DNA of 64,000 bases from Lepus europaeus (lineage: Eukaryota; Chordata; Mammalia; Lagomorpha; Leporidae), in NCBI RefSeq assembly GCF_033115175.1, contig NC_084837.1:73245266-73309265 (forward strand). The letters run 5' to 3'. The position numbers were made by a program, and so were the translations under genes. Positions 37,301-43,107 of this stretch are shown here, piece by piece. Under the pieces are notes generated by a model. It did not search any database, had not been told where the DNA came from, and saw only the letters and a program-made list of their open reading frames with translations. Numbering within the stretch: the stretch's first letter is position 1; the number at the start of each line of letters is the position of its first letter.

Positions 37301-38869
37301 GACTACAGTTTATAATAACCTGTTACATAATTGAGAACTAGAAGAAAAGAGCTCAAAGGCTCCAGAATGGAAATGCTGTTTACCCTAATTTGATCACTGC
37401 ACATTGTATCTATGTACGGAAATATCACATTGTACTCTATGAATATGTATAATTATTATGTTAATGAAACCTTTTTAAAAATGTAAACTTAAAAAAAGAC
37501 CTAGACTTCAATCTACCAGTACCTAAGAGAAAAGCAACTGCTTCCTTGACCATTTTTTGCAAGTATGTATCCTGTAAAACCTACCATTTTAAGACATTTT
37601 CAAACTTCAATTTCAGAACAGCAGATCAATCCTTGTCTCATTCAATATAGGCTTGAAGATGTTGTATACATTGAATGTCATATAAAATGACAAGAGAGCA
37701 AGTCAGCCAGCCACAGGCAGGCTTCTTACTTGGGTATCTCCATATTTCAGGGGGAGAGGGTGGTTCTAAGCATGACAAAGGAGCTATAAACAGGCTCTGT
37801 TTGACTTTTTACTCGATGTATACAACTCACACAGCGTGAAATAAAGTAATTCTTAGTTCAGAAGGAAAAAGCAGGTTGTCACATCATCGGATACTTAACC
37901 TGCTGTAACAGCTTCAAGAAGTGAGCACACCTGGTCTGACCGAACTTCCACTGTGACCTTGAACAAGGCACTTAAGCTTCAGGATGTGGGGTACCCCAGA
38001 TGCGGTTTCTGGCATAGCAACGTTGGTATCGCCTGGCAACTTGTTTTTAAAATAAATTCTGGGCCGGCGCCGCAGCTCAAAAGGCTAATCCTCCGCCTAG
38101 CAGCACCAGCACACCAGGTTCTAGTCCCGGTCAGGGCGCCAGATTCTGTCCCGGTTGCCCCTTTTCCAGGCCAGCTCTCTGCTGTGGCCCGGGAAGGCAG
38201 TGGAGGATGGCCCAGGTCCTTGGGCCCTGTACCCCATGGGAGACCAGGAGAAGCACCTGGCTCCTGGCTTCAGATCAGCACAGCGCGCCGGCCGCAGCAG
38301 CCATTGGAGGGTGAACCAACGGTAAAGGAAGACCTTTCTCTCTGTCTCTCTCTCACTGTCCACTCTGCCTGTCAAAAAAAAAAACAAATTCTGGTGTCCC
38401 CACCCAGACCTACTGAATATGAATCTGCATGTCTTCCAGAACCCCAGGCGATTGGTATACACATGAGAATCTACAAAGCCCTGGTCTGTGGACCTGCTCC
38501 CTGTTGGGTCAAATGTGCTGGTCCTTCCCACCTGAGCTCCTCACAGGGTTGTGATGAAGAGCAGCTGAGAGAATACAACACACATAAACCGTTTTAAACC
38601 ATCAACTACTGCACAAATGCCAGGAACCAAACTGTCATCCATGTGAATGATGGGGAGTGGTAGCAGAATAATTCTTGGTTAATGGTGATTGCTGTAATGG
38701 GATTGGTCCTTCCTGATAGTCACTCGTGATACTCTGATCATCTTTTCCAGATTATGACCTTTCAAAGATGAGGGACTTCATCAACCAGCAAGCTGATGCT
38801 TACGTGGAGAAGGGCATCCTTGACCAAGAGGAAGCCAAGGCCATCAAGCGCATTTACAGCAGCCTGTAA
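1436..38869 (+). CDS. SCG3: Secretogranin III (SCG3), 12 coding exons, 471 aa
   Basis: Granin-family protein of neuroendocrine dense-core granules. It is known to bind cholesterol-rich granule membrane, chromogranin A and carboxypeptidase E, and so helps sort hormone aggregates. The 12 exons placed here sum to 1416 bases, in frame. Residues 1-22 form a signal peptide (hydrophobic WILVLVL core, likely cleavage after Ala22 before FPKP). The mature chain is acidic and lysine-rich. N-X-S/T sequons occur at N71, N349 and N353; dibasic pairs include KNRRL in exon 4 and LERRT in exon 7. The N-terminal half is the membrane-binding region and the middle and C-terminal parts bind CgA and CPE (family knowledge, approximate). 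The chain ends KRIYSSL. Intron phases are 1,0,1,1,0,0,1,1,1,1,1. Identification rests on near-identity to my memory of mammalian SCG3. Human is about three residues shorter, in the signal peptide. Confidence 0.97.
1527..2148 (+). other. SCG3 intron 1
   Basis: GT-AG intron of about 0.6 kb. It contains a poly-T run near 1776-1794 and no interspersed repeat that I recognise. Confidence 0.8.
2149..2201 (+). CDS. SCG3: SCG3 coding exon 2
   Basis: A 53-base exon giving [18 protein letters not shown] with the split codon G|AC. The acceptor is tattctag and the donor CAG|gtaggt, phase 0. Confidence 0.95.
2691..2736 (+). CDS. SCG3: SCG3 coding exon 3
   Basis: A 46-base exon encoding [15 protein letters not shown]. 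The acceptor is tttcacag and the donor CCAG|gtaaaa, phase 1. At this length it is too short to stand out as an open frame. Confidence 0.93.
2829..3044 (+). CDS. SCG3: SCG3 coding exon 4
   Basis: A 216-base exon (residues 64-135) with the sequon N71-Y-S, the [15 protein letters not shown] block and the [11 protein letters not shown] block. It is phase 1-1, so it could be skipped in frame. The donor is CAAG|gtaagt. Confidence 0.96.
3430..4440 (+). repeat. L2 LINE fossil, split by a C-repeat
   Basis: The sense strand resembles the 3' region of mammalian L2, with landmarks such as ACTTAACATGTCCAAGATTA near 3594 and AGCATGTCACTCTTTTG after 4268. The L2 is interrupted by the C-repeat at 3939-4252 and resumes after it. 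Confidence 0.65.
3939..4252 (-). mobile_element. C-repeat (CSINE), inserted in L2
   Basis: Minus-strand copy: poly-T on the + strand first and the 5' head GCCGGC at the right end. The flanks read GGACACACAAT and GGGCACACAAAT, a slightly decayed target duplication. Confidence 0.92.
4441..7507 (+). other. SCG3 intron 4, mostly unique sequence
   Basis: About 3 kb with no C-repeat. L2-like 3'-end remnants are suggested near 4505-4620 and 5465-5615 (ATTTATTGAACAAATGAATG). The rest, including a 183-codon open stretch at 6344-6895, shows no recognisable protein or splice context. Confidence 0.5.
7508..7650 (+). CDS. SCG3: SCG3 coding exon 5
   Basis: Encodes [18 protein letters not shown] onward to KLLNLGL (residues 136-183). 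The acceptor is tgtctag and the donor CTT|gtaagt, phase 0. Confidence 0.96.
7911..8168 (+). mobile_element. C-repeat, CSINE2-like, 3' truncated
   Basis: Starts GGTGGGCGCTGCGGCTCAAT. The body is intact to the GGCCATTTGGGG-like segment, then sequence changes before the CT tract and A tail, so the 3' end is lost. Confidence 0.88.
8589..8738 (+). CDS. SCG3: SCG3 coding exon 6
   Basis: A 150-base exon, residues 184-233 ([20 protein letters not shown] onward). The acceptor is tataacag and the donor GTG|gtatgt. It is phase 0-0, so skipping removes exactly 50 residues in frame. The donor runs straight into a GT repeat. Confidence 0.95.
8739..8825 (+). repeat. Imperfect (GT)n microsatellite at the exon 6 donor
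   Basis: Interrupted GT tract with a GAGAGAG insert that begins at the 5' splice site of exon 6. The pre-mRNA therefore carries a UG-rich tract within tens of bases of the donor. Confidence 0.9.
8905..9155. repeat. Tandem direct repeat, two units of about 121 bp
   Basis: The first unit (about 8908-9028) and second (about 9029-9155) share AATGAACCCTACTT, the segment around TGTAAAGG and CTTATGTGATGCTACTCAG. Part of the second unit recurs at 9655-9750. Confidence 0.8.
9655..9750. repeat. Third partial copy of the intron 6 repeat
   Basis: Repeats AGATTACATGCCATGCTGTA through ATAACA.GATCACACCCT, almost identical to 9080-9176. The roughly 480 bases between the copies are single-copy in this window and more GC-rich than their surroundings. 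Confidence 0.8.
9896..10270 (+). mobile_element. C-repeat, CSINE2 type
   Basis: Full-length copy from GGGCTGGTGCCGC to a CTGCCTGTCAAAA tail followed by AATAAATAAAA. Flanking TAAAATAGCTT and AAAGTAGCTT look like a target duplication. Confidence 0.92.
10381..10675 (-). mobile_element. C-repeat (CSINE)
   Basis: Minus-strand copy, from TTAAAGATTTATTTATTT to the head CACTGGCCCC. It shows moderate decay. Confidence 0.9.
10795..11520 (-). repeat. L2 LINE fossil, antisense
   Basis: Starts with the antisense L2 3' end (ACAAATATTTATTGAGTACC) and runs through the purine-rich antisense body (GGATCGGATG near 11463). Confidence 0.6.
11530..12038 (+). other. Unique intron sequence before exon 7
   Basis: No repeat is recognised. 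It ends in a T-rich tract (12005-12017) serving as the polypyrimidine tract for exon 7. Small open frames on both strands show no known protein. Confidence 0.5.
12039..12216 (+). CDS. SCG3: SCG3 coding exon 7
   Basis: Residues 234-292: [20 protein letters not shown], then [20 protein letters not shown] to LLKSIDS. The acceptor fixed by homology is caatggag|ACT, with a rare G at -3. The donor is TCAG|gttagc. Phase 0-1, so skipping would shift the frame. Confidence 0.92.
12475..12600 (-). repeat. L2 3'-end fragment, antisense
   Basis: TTCAACAAACAGTTATTGAA followed by a GAGGTACTGGAGA segment resembles the antisense L2 terminus. Confidence 0.5.
12602..12946 (-). mobile_element. Old C-repeat with GGGA microsatellite expansion
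   Basis: Poly-T head, then GA/GGGA-rich sequence (12636-12725) where the CT tract has expanded. A diverged body follows (GCATTAGCAGGGAGCTAGAG), ending near CTAGGCTAAATGC. Confidence 0.8.
12975..13995 (-). repeat. Ancient L1 fossil, split by a C-repeat
   Basis: Antisense L1M-type sequence: landmarks include TGATGTTTTGATGTATGT at 13039 and, beyond the insertion, TTTGACCAACATCTCCCCAT near 13677 and GGTTCATCCACATTGTTGCA near 13830. It is interrupted by the C-repeat at 13228-13596. Confidence 0.65.
13228..13596 (-). mobile_element. C-repeat with (TCTA)n(TA)n(GA)n tract
   Basis: Minus-strand copy whose pyrimidine tract became a compound tetranucleotide/dinucleotide microsatellite at 13271-13332. 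It ends with GTCGGCCCC. Confidence 0.88.
13996..16122 (+). other. SCG3 intron 7, unique part
   Basis: About 2.1 kb without a C-repeat or any fossil I can name. Open frames at 14177-14571 and 15019-15341 overlap on both strands and show no recognisable domain. Confidence 0.5.
16123..16239 (+). CDS. SCG3: SCG3 coding exon 8
   Basis: [20 protein letters not shown] then [18 protein letters not shown]. The acceptor is tcatacag and the donor CTTG|gtgaga. Phase 1-1. Confidence 0.97.
16751..17098. repeat. DNA-transposon MITE fossil
   Basis: Looks like an old mammalian hAT-type MITE: GGGCCACATCTGGCCCATC near 16777, AAATAAAGGTTTACTAGAAC at 16923, AATATTTACTCTCCGGCCCT at 17046 and a closing GTTGCCAACCCC. 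The family name is uncertain. Confidence 0.55.
17124..17450 (-). mobile_element. C-repeat (CSINE)
   Basis: Minus-strand copy, full length. The short flank TCAGACA repeats on both sides (17117-17123 and 17451-17457). Confidence 0.92.
17451..18967 (+). other. SCG3 intron 8, A/T-rich part
   Basis: Mostly AT-rich. The piece at about 17755-18060 resembles an old interspersed repeat that I cannot name. 18225-18430 resembles a second hAT-type MITE (GTTGTCCAACAGAACTT, GAGCACTTGAAATAGGCC). The rest is featureless. Confidence 0.5.
18225..18430. repeat. hAT-type MITE fossil
   Basis: Reads like the common MER element beginning TGTCCAATAGAACTTTCTG, with GTAGCTACTGGCTACG and GAGCACTTGAAAT landmarks. Confidence 0.5.
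18968..19051 (+). CDS. SCG3: SCG3 coding exon 9
   Basis: [20 protein letters not shown] then DNKSRLFP, with sequons N349-A-T and N353-K-S. The acceptor is ccctccag and the donor CCTG|gtatga. Phase 1-1. Confidence 0.96.
19648..20000 (-). mobile_element. C-repeat (CSINE), adjoining inverted-duplication copy A
   Basis: Minus-strand copy with poly-T at 19649-19664 and head CCCCAACCAGCCC. The head and the adjoining unique sequence recur in inverted order at the C-repeat starting at 44965. Confidence 0.92.
19990..20335 (+). repeat. Inverted duplication, copy A
   Basis: From CCAGCCCTGAGCTTATTTCT to TGAATATAATTTA. The reverse complement of 44602-44975 matches it nearly base for base over its core, for example TTTGCCCTGACTGCTGGGAA and TTGATGCTGAGGTTCAACTG. 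By eye the core from about 20040 to 20260 differs at under ten positions. Confidence 0.9.
20394..20687 (-). mobile_element. C-repeat (CSINE)
   Basis: Minus-strand copy. Flanking CATTTTATTTT at 20382 and 20688 is a target duplication. Part of the consensus middle is deleted (CAGGAGCTTGAGCCATCTTC). Confidence 0.92.
20831..21158 (-). mobile_element. C-repeat (CSINE)
   Basis: Minus-strand full-length copy from TTAAAAAGATATTTATTTAT to GCCCTGGCCC. Confidence 0.92.
21159..21741 (+). other. Unique intron sequence before exon 10
   Basis: No repeat is recognised. The last 30 bases before exon 10 are pyrimidine-poor (CACAATCTGATTATAG), a weak-looking acceptor tract. Confidence 0.5.
21742..21879 (+). 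CDS. SCG3: SCG3 coding exon 10
   Basis: Encodes [20 protein letters not shown] then [20 protein letters not shown] and KTDEPK. The acceptor is gattatag and the donor AAAG|gtatgg. Phase 1-1. The open frame continues into the intron beyond the donor; that part is not coding. Confidence 0.96.
21880..23285 (+). other. SCG3 intron 10, proximal unique part
   Basis: About 1.4 kb of AT-leaning sequence in which I see no repeat family or coding signal. Confidence 0.5.
23286..23576 (-). mobile_element. Old C-repeat
   Basis: Diverged minus-strand copy with a small GGATAT tandem at 23525-23547. Confidence 0.8.
23961..24303 (-). mobile_element. C-repeat (CSINE)
   Basis: Minus-strand copy with an expanded GA tract (23998-24050). 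The head is GTGCCGGGCCCCC. Confidence 0.9.
24614..24966 (+). mobile_element. C-repeat (CSINE)
   Basis: Plus-strand full-length copy from GGGGCCAGCACTGTGGC to TTTCAAATAAATAAATAAAT. The flanks GAAAATGC..ATTAT match on both sides. Confidence 0.92.
25246..25566 (-). mobile_element. C-repeat (CSINE), first of a pair
   Basis: Minus-strand copy. GACACTC flanks it at 25239-25245 and 25567-25573, so a second C-repeat inserted at the same short target. Confidence 0.93.
25574..25909 (-). mobile_element. C-repeat (CSINE), second of a pair
   Basis: Abuts the previous copy in the same orientation. The right flank GGCACTCATTTTT repeats the target motif. Confidence 0.93.
25910..27229 (+). other. SCG3 intron 10, middle unique part
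   Basis: Contains one MIR fossil at about 26690-26820 and otherwise no recognisable element. Confidence 0.5.
26690..26820 (+). repeat. MIR SINE fossil
   Basis: Shows the MIR core GAGGAAGTGACTTGCCCAAG followed by a diverged CTTGAACCTGTGACCCCAG. Confidence 0.65.
27230..27400. promoter_or_regulatory. GC/CpG-rich intronic segment, candidate enhancer or promoter
   Basis: A short CpG-rich patch in an AT-leaning intron, with a GC box (GGGGGCGG, 27292-27299), CAGCTGCTG E-box sequence near 27280, and CACGTG (27374-27379) abutting AGGTCA (27380-27385). Function is inference only. Confidence 0.35.
27486..27790 (+). mobile_element. C-repeat (CSINE)
   Basis: Plus-strand copy with a small deletion near its 5' end, ending TTTCAAGTAAATGAATAAAT. 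Confidence 0.9.
27851..28178 (-). mobile_element. C-repeat with perfect 16-bp target duplication
   Basis: TTTCATAATATTTTCT occurs at 27835-27850 and again at 28179-28194 with no mismatch, so the insertion boundaries are certain and the copy is relatively young. Confidence 0.96.
28270..28602 (-). mobile_element. C-repeat (CSINE)
   Basis: Minus-strand full-length copy, moderately diverged, ending ACCAGCCCC. Confidence 0.9.
28770..29078 (-). mobile_element. Old C-repeat
   Basis: Minus-strand diverged copy with a partly deleted pyrimidine tract. Confidence 0.82.
29079..29628 (+). other. Unique sequence before exon 11
   Basis: No repeat is recognised. It ends in the pyrimidine-rich acceptor ttcctttgcctttgccag. 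Confidence 0.5.
29629..29709 (+). CDS. SCG3: SCG3 coding exon 11
   Basis: [20 protein letters not shown] then DKKGNKE. The donor is GAAG|gtatgg. Phase 1-1, 81 bases. Confidence 0.96.
29911..30278 (+). mobile_element. CSINE2, first of a tandem pair
   Basis: Full length from GCCGGCGCCGTGGC to a long A/T-rich tail with repeated AAATAAA. It shares the variant GACCAGGATAAGC with its neighbour at 30304. Confidence 0.93.
30304..30626 (+). mobile_element. CSINE2, second of a tandem pair, 5' truncated
   Basis: Starts inside the head at TAATCCTCCGCC and carries a consensus B box (GGTTCGAGTCC at 30336). It ends in 19 A. The pair is bracketed by an identical 18-bp motif at 29879-29896 and 30627-30644. 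Confidence 0.93.
30627..31200 (+). repeat. Old mammalian repeat, split by a C-repeat
   Basis: Sequence such as TCCCATATGTCTATCACCCA near 30731 and TTATCAACATTTTTCCAGGG near 30761 resembles a widespread ancient repeat that I cannot name. It is cut by the C-repeat at 30820. Confidence 0.4.
30820..31141 (-). mobile_element. C-repeat with perfect 20-bp target duplication
   Basis: The 20 bases at 30800-30819 recur exactly at 31142-31161. Poly-T head and GCACTGGCCCC end; relatively young. Confidence 0.96.
31201..31920 (+). other. Unique purine-rich intron sequence
   Basis: GA-rich sequence with no recognised repeat. Opposite-strand open frames here are composition effects. Confidence 0.45.
31921..32105 (-). 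repeat. Possible hAT-type MITE fossil
   Basis: The minus strand starts near CAGTGGTTCTCAACTGCACC, the usual terminus of MER5/MER20-like elements. The body is too diverged to name. Confidence 0.4.
32106..32655. other. Unidentified segment with a hairpin
   Basis: Contains a long imperfect inverted repeat at 32352-32410 and short decayed open frames on the plus strand. It could be an eroded retrocopy or an old repeat; I cannot identify it. Confidence 0.3.
32660..32964 (-). mobile_element. Old C-repeat
   Basis: Diverged minus-strand copy ending CACTTGCCCC. Confidence 0.82.
33139..33410 (-). mobile_element. Old C-repeat
   Basis: Diverged minus-strand copy with a shortened pyrimidine tract, ending TGCGCCCC. 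Confidence 0.8.
33536..33826 (-). mobile_element. C-repeat (CSINE)
   Basis: Minus-strand copy with a central deletion, ending GTCGACCCC. Confidence 0.88.
33833..34157 (-). mobile_element. C-repeat (CSINE)
   Basis: Minus-strand full-length copy directly next to the previous one, ending CACCGGCCCC. Confidence 0.93.
34222..34780 (-). mobile_element. L1 3' end (ORF2 C-terminus and 3' UTR), 5' truncated
   Basis: Poly-T at 34222-34239 marks the minus-strand tail. The minus strand encodes [20 protein letters not shown] and ends near YHVFLICGN, the C-terminal end of L1 ORF2. A G-rich 3' UTR follows (GGAGGAAGGGTGGGAGTGAG on the minus strand). It is a short dead copy. Confidence 0.82.
35255..35465 (+). 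repeat. MIR SINE fossil
   Basis: Shows the GAGCCAGTGACTTCTG segment and AAATGGAGATCCTTATCTTA, typical of MIR. Confidence 0.55.
35630..37490 (+). mobile_element. Old L1 (ORF2 end plus 3' UTR), split by a C-repeat
   Basis: Begins with the ORF2-like stretch TAAAATTCTTATGGAAGCAC and resumes after the C-repeat at 36042 with CTGATTTCAAGACATACTAT and CATAAAAATAGACACATAGA. It continues to an L1MA-like 3' UTR at 37140-37490. Frames are broken. Confidence 0.8.
35699..36041 (+). mobile_element. C-repeat inserted into L1
   Basis: Plus-strand copy from GAGCCGGCATTGTGGCG to a tail with AAGTAAATAAAATG. Flanking AACAAATCA is the target duplication within L1 ORF2. Confidence 0.94.
37491..38060 (+). other. 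Unique sequence in intron 11
   Basis: No recognised element. Confidence 0.45.
38061..38385 (+). mobile_element. CSINE2
   Basis: Plus-strand copy from GGGCCGGCGCCGCAGC to CTGCCTGTCAAAA. AAATTCTGG flanks it at 38054-38062 and 38386-38394. Confidence 0.94.
38751..38869 (+). CDS. SCG3: SCG3 coding exon 12 and stop
   Basis: [20 protein letters not shown] then [19 protein letters not shown] and TAA. The acceptor is tcttttccag. Residues 433-471. Confidence 0.97.
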
Positions 38870-40755
38870 AAATGGCCAGAGATCCGGGAGTCTGTCGGCT
38901 GTTTCAGCAAACACAGTATAGCTTAAGACTCTTCTAATTCTGTGACTCAAGTTGTTCTGATTCAAGAATTATTAGAAAGTGCTGAACCTACAGTAGTTAA
39001 CCTTCTAAAAGTGGCTAAAATGTAGCTTTCTCGCCATAAAAATTATCAGAAAAGTAAAGTGGTATGTAAGCTGAGATTTTGTATATAGAATCCTTATTTC
39101 TTCATTGATTTATGTTTTGTGATCAGAAGTCTGCTCTGGAAAAGCCTCCAAAGGACTGCACTTAAAACAAAACTTCGTACTGTCTTACACACGAACGCAC
39201 GCTGAAGAATGAAAGGGGATCTGTTTCCTAGGCGTGCTGGGTACCAACGGCCCTTGTGGAAGACGTCTGTTACAAGACGTCGGTTCCACTTACAGTCCCC
39301 ACCTGCGAGGTGAAATAAATTCACGTTTCCTCAAAGCCTCTATACCTTAAGGGGAGCCATCTGATTTTTTGGCTGCTCTTTTTAGCTGCCTCATTGTTAG
39401 GCCCAATGGCACAGAAAGGAACCTGAGAATTGGGCATAGCACTTGGTGGACTCATTAACAGTTTGTCCCCACACTTCATCAGTCCTATTAGTGAGCTTTC
39501 AGGCATGAGTTTGCTTATAAAGTGGGATGTTTATTTTCTCCAAGAAGACAAATGAGGTCATCACTAGTATATGAAGGCAGGTAAAAAATAACAGCAGATC
39601 TGTTATCTAAAGTGGAATTGACCCAAGCCAAGTTTTTTTCAAAGAGGGCAAAGGATCGGGCAGGAGGGCAAAGACATAAAAATCACAGCCTTCCCTGTGA
39701 GTCAAAGCTGGAGGGGAACTTCCCTGGGGGAAAGGCTGGTGAACCTCAGGTCTCTGATTTCTCCGCCTCAACCACTCCCACAACTGTGGCCCCAGAAACA
39801 GCCATGCAGTGGCCAGCGGGCCTCTTGAAATGTTACTGTTCAGTGTTCCCAGACCAAAGAATACTTTGAAAATGTATTAATCAGAGTGAACTGACATTTT
39901 TTTCAAATATCTTTGTTTAAAATCATAAAAGGATAATGCTATGTATCTGAGCTGTCCCTACTCGCTGTCCTCAGGGCCCCTTCCTGGTTCTCACCTTCTG
40001 ATGAGGACTGGGGCACTTAGAGGGAAGCTGGTCTTGGTTGACACGGCTGCTGCTCCTTGCCATCCACAGAGTTGCCGAAACAAAACCAAAGCCTCACACA
40101 CACACATACGCACACAACCCAGTGTGTTCCAGAGAAGCCAGGACTCACTGGCGAGTGCAGAGTGAGAGCTATTCAGCACCTTCGCCCATACCGCTTGCCA
40201 AAGCACAGCTACTCCCTGTTCAATGAGTTGTCTCTGATCACAGGACCAACCCTACTCAGGCCATGTCCAAACAGCTGCTTCTACATCAGACCAAAACACT
40301 GGCCCTGACTAAAGCATTGTATGCATTTTTTTTTTTTTTACAATGCACCCAAATATCTATGCAGTGTTTTTTTTTTTTTTTTTAAATAAAAATTGATTTA
40401 GGGAGTCACAGTTTTCAAAGCCCATCTTTCATCAGCTCTTACTGATAACCAAGACAACAGGGAGATCATTTGTCCTGTTTGATAAATGAGGCCACTGGGT
40501 CACAAAGGGGACAAGGCCATGGGCTATGCTCATGCGGACAAGGGGTAGTCAAGCTGGGGCCAGAACCCAGGGTTCTTGTCTGTCACTCCTCCCCAGTGAT
40601 TCTATGGGCAAGGTGGGGGTAAGTAACTCCTGTCCTCCACAATTCAGCTGTGATCACAAAGAATCCAAACTCACTAACACCTTGGAGAGACGCTCTGGCT
40701 AGAAACTGATGAAAGACCATAGGGAAAAAATAAAACATGTTTTTGACATCATGGT
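38870..40755 (+). other. SCG3: SCG3 3' UTR with several poly(A) signals
   Basis: AATAAA occurs at 39314, 40385 and 40729. The last would give a 3' UTR of about 1.9 kb, similar to what I recall for human SCG3. The first would give a short form. A MIR fossil sits at about 40430-40600 inside the longer form. Which site is used cannot be told from sequence. Confidence 0.65.
40430..40600 (+). repeat. MIR SINE fossil in the SCG3 3' UTR
   Basis: GATAAATGAGGCCACTGGGT and GGGGCCAGAACCCAGGGTTC are MIR-like. Confidence 0.6.
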
Positions 40756-40990
40756 CTCGCTTTTTGAGTTTCTATCTTTCTGACAGTATCTTTGGGATTA
40801 CTCTCAAATTTCTGATCACTTTATGTTAAACAGCGTAACTGTATTTTAAATTTTCCAGGTGTCCACAGAGGCTTGTTTGGGCCTTTTCTTACAAACCTGT
40901 GCTGATTCCTTAATTTTTTTCTTTTAGTTTTTCTCTCCTTTCAAGTAACTCCCCACAGTTTAGATAGTGGATATAAGAAAACAGCAAACT

Positions 40991-41296
40991 GGGACCAGCA
41001 TTGTGGCACGGTGGGTTAAACCACTGCCTACAATACTACATCCCATATGAGCACTGGTTCAAGTCCCAGCTGCTCCGCTGCTTATCCAGCTCTCTGCTAA
41101 TGTGATAGCCCAAGCTCTTGGGCTCTTGCCACCATGTGGGAGACCTGGATGGAGTTCCTGGCTCCTGGCTTTGGCCTGGTTTAGCCTGGCCCATCTCTGG
41201 CCATTGTTACCCTTGGGGAGTGAACCAGTGGATGGAAGATTCTCTCTCTGTGTGTGTTTTCCTCCATGTAATTCTGCTTCAAATAAATAATTTTAT
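40991..41296 (+). mobile_element. C-repeat between the genes
   Basis: Plus-strand copy from GGGACCAGCATTGTGGC to TTCAAATAAATAATTTTA. Confidence 0.9.
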
Positions 41297-41299
41297 AAA

Positions 41300-41415
41300 A
41301 TTGATCTATATTATATAATTTTATATAATATATATTATATATATTATATAATATTATATAATTATATTATTATTAATCTACATTTATATAATTACATATA
41401 ATCTTTATATAATTA
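41300..41415. repeat. AT-rich satellite-like tract
   Basis: Run of TATAT and TAATTATAT motifs between the convergent gene ends; strongly foldable and probably unstable. Confidence 0.85.
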
Positions 41416-42155
41416 AAAGAAAACTGCAAAGCATGACCCAGAGAGCACCCTATTTCAAAGACGCTATACTAACATGAGAAAAAAAACCCACAAAGGATCA
41501 TGTATAAATAATGAGGAAAGGAGGAAAGGGAGAATGAAAATAGGGAAACAAAAGGTCTTTTGCTCTACAAATAGCAAACTCCTCTTGGGATGCTGGGGAG
41601 GGGTAAATGCAAGGAATTTTTGTGAAAGCTTAAAGATTTATATAACCCACTAGTTCTACAGAAAGTGAGACGAAAATATTTAATTGCAAATGGTATGTTG
41701 CTTAAAGTTTACATATAATAAAGGTAAGACCAATTATGTGAATAGAAACCTGTATCAATTCAGATGTGTGCAGTGACTACACAACACCCTATAATAAAAT
41801 GACTTAGCAATGAAATCCAAACTGGATTTCAGCAATGTTTCAGATCTTAGTATCATTTATTTGTGCCCTTAGTTGTTTTCCATATTTTCATTGAATGTGA
41901 AATACACTAAGTCAATGAGAATGCAAAGGGTACCAGTAATTGTAATTTATTTCCTTTTAGATTATTGAAGCTTTTATTTTCAAAAGTGCATTTATAATTA
42001 TTTAAAAAAAATTGAAATTGGGGGAGAAGTCATCATTTCTAAAGTGTAATTTAAAAATCTATTTGATTGGGACCATGCTGGGGGTAAACTCAAACCTATC
42101 TGTCTCTCTCTTCCCCTCTGGCTTTCAAATACATTTTTTAAAAATCTATTTTACT
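41416..42155. other. Intergenic sequence between SCG3 and LYSMD2
   Basis: AT-rich. A probable remnant of a C-repeat tail lies at 42100-42140 (GCTTTCAAATACATTTTTT). Otherwise nothing is recognised. Confidence 0.5.
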
Positions 42156-42496
42156 GGCCGGCGCTGCGGCTCACTAGGCTAATCCTCCGCCTTGCGGCGC
42201 CGGCACACCGGGTTCTAGTCCCGGTCAGGGCACCGATCCTGTCCCGGTTGCCCCTCTTCCAGGCCAGCTCTCTGCTGTGGCCAGGGAGTGCAGTGGAGGA
42301 TGGCCCAAGTGCTTGGGCCCTGCACCCCATGGGAGACCAGGAGAAGCACCTGGCTCCTGCCATCGGATCAGCGCGGTGCGCCGGCCGCAGCGCGCTACCG
42401 TGGCGGCCATTGGAGGGTGAACCAACGGCAAAAAAGGAAGACCTTTCTCTCTGTCTCTCTCTCTCACTGTCCACTCTGCCTGTCAAAAAAAAAAAA
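42156..42496 (+). mobile_element. CSINE2 with perfect 15-bp target duplication
   Basis: AAAATCTATTTTACT at 42141-42155 recurs at 42497-42511. Full-length young copy just beyond the LYSMD2 poly(A) region. Confidence 0.96.
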
Positions 42497-42539
42497 AAAA
42501 TCTATTTTACTTTCCCATTTGTTGAAAAAATTGAGGACT

Positions 42540-43064
42540 CAAATATGCAAACATAGTTTATTTTCTCATTCAGAATTTTGTGGTTTATTTTTTTTACAAA
42601 ATAGCAGACAAAATTTGGTTCTTTGTATTAATACAGAATATGTAATACATATTGAAATATATATATATAGCACTTAGGTTATAAACACGCAGCAATTTCA
42701 GCATCACGTAAACAGCCACCAAGTCTTTCACAAAACTAGGATTTCATCAGGAGATAAACCTTTTCTTAGCCTAAATATATATATATATAAATAGTCTCTG
42801 GTGCTTTATGTCAACCAGTATTTACAAAAGCTCGTCTAGAAACTACCACCCCTGCAAAAATGATGAGCTTGAGGATGCAATGTTGCTGTCATGCCATAAC
42901 AGAGACTTAAAACTGTGGAAAGCCAGGAGGAGCACACTGCAGTGCGACTGCAGCAGGTGCGTGAACTACGGGAATCCAGAAGGAACGCTTCCGAATCTTC
43001 GGCTGTTGGATTCTTTGTGGTCCAAGCATCTCTTAACCCAGGTGACAGTGCTGCCCCGCACCAC
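42540..43064 (-). other. LYSMD2: LYSMD2 3' UTR
   Basis: Minus-strand AATAAA signals lie at 42584-42589 and 42557-42562. The UTR is about 0.5 kb, without a C-repeat. Confidence 0.7.
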
Positions 43065-43107
43065 CTAACTGTGATAGAGGGAAGTTGCATAGGGACTTTC
43101 TTCATCT
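43065..43107 (-). CDS. LYSMD2: LYSMD2 coding exon 3
   Basis: A 43-base coding part: A|GAT GAA GAA giving DEESPYATSLYHS and TAG. The acceptor on the minus strand is cctcag. The split codon AG|A joins exon 2 at Arg. Too short to see as an open frame by itself. Confidence 0.94.
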
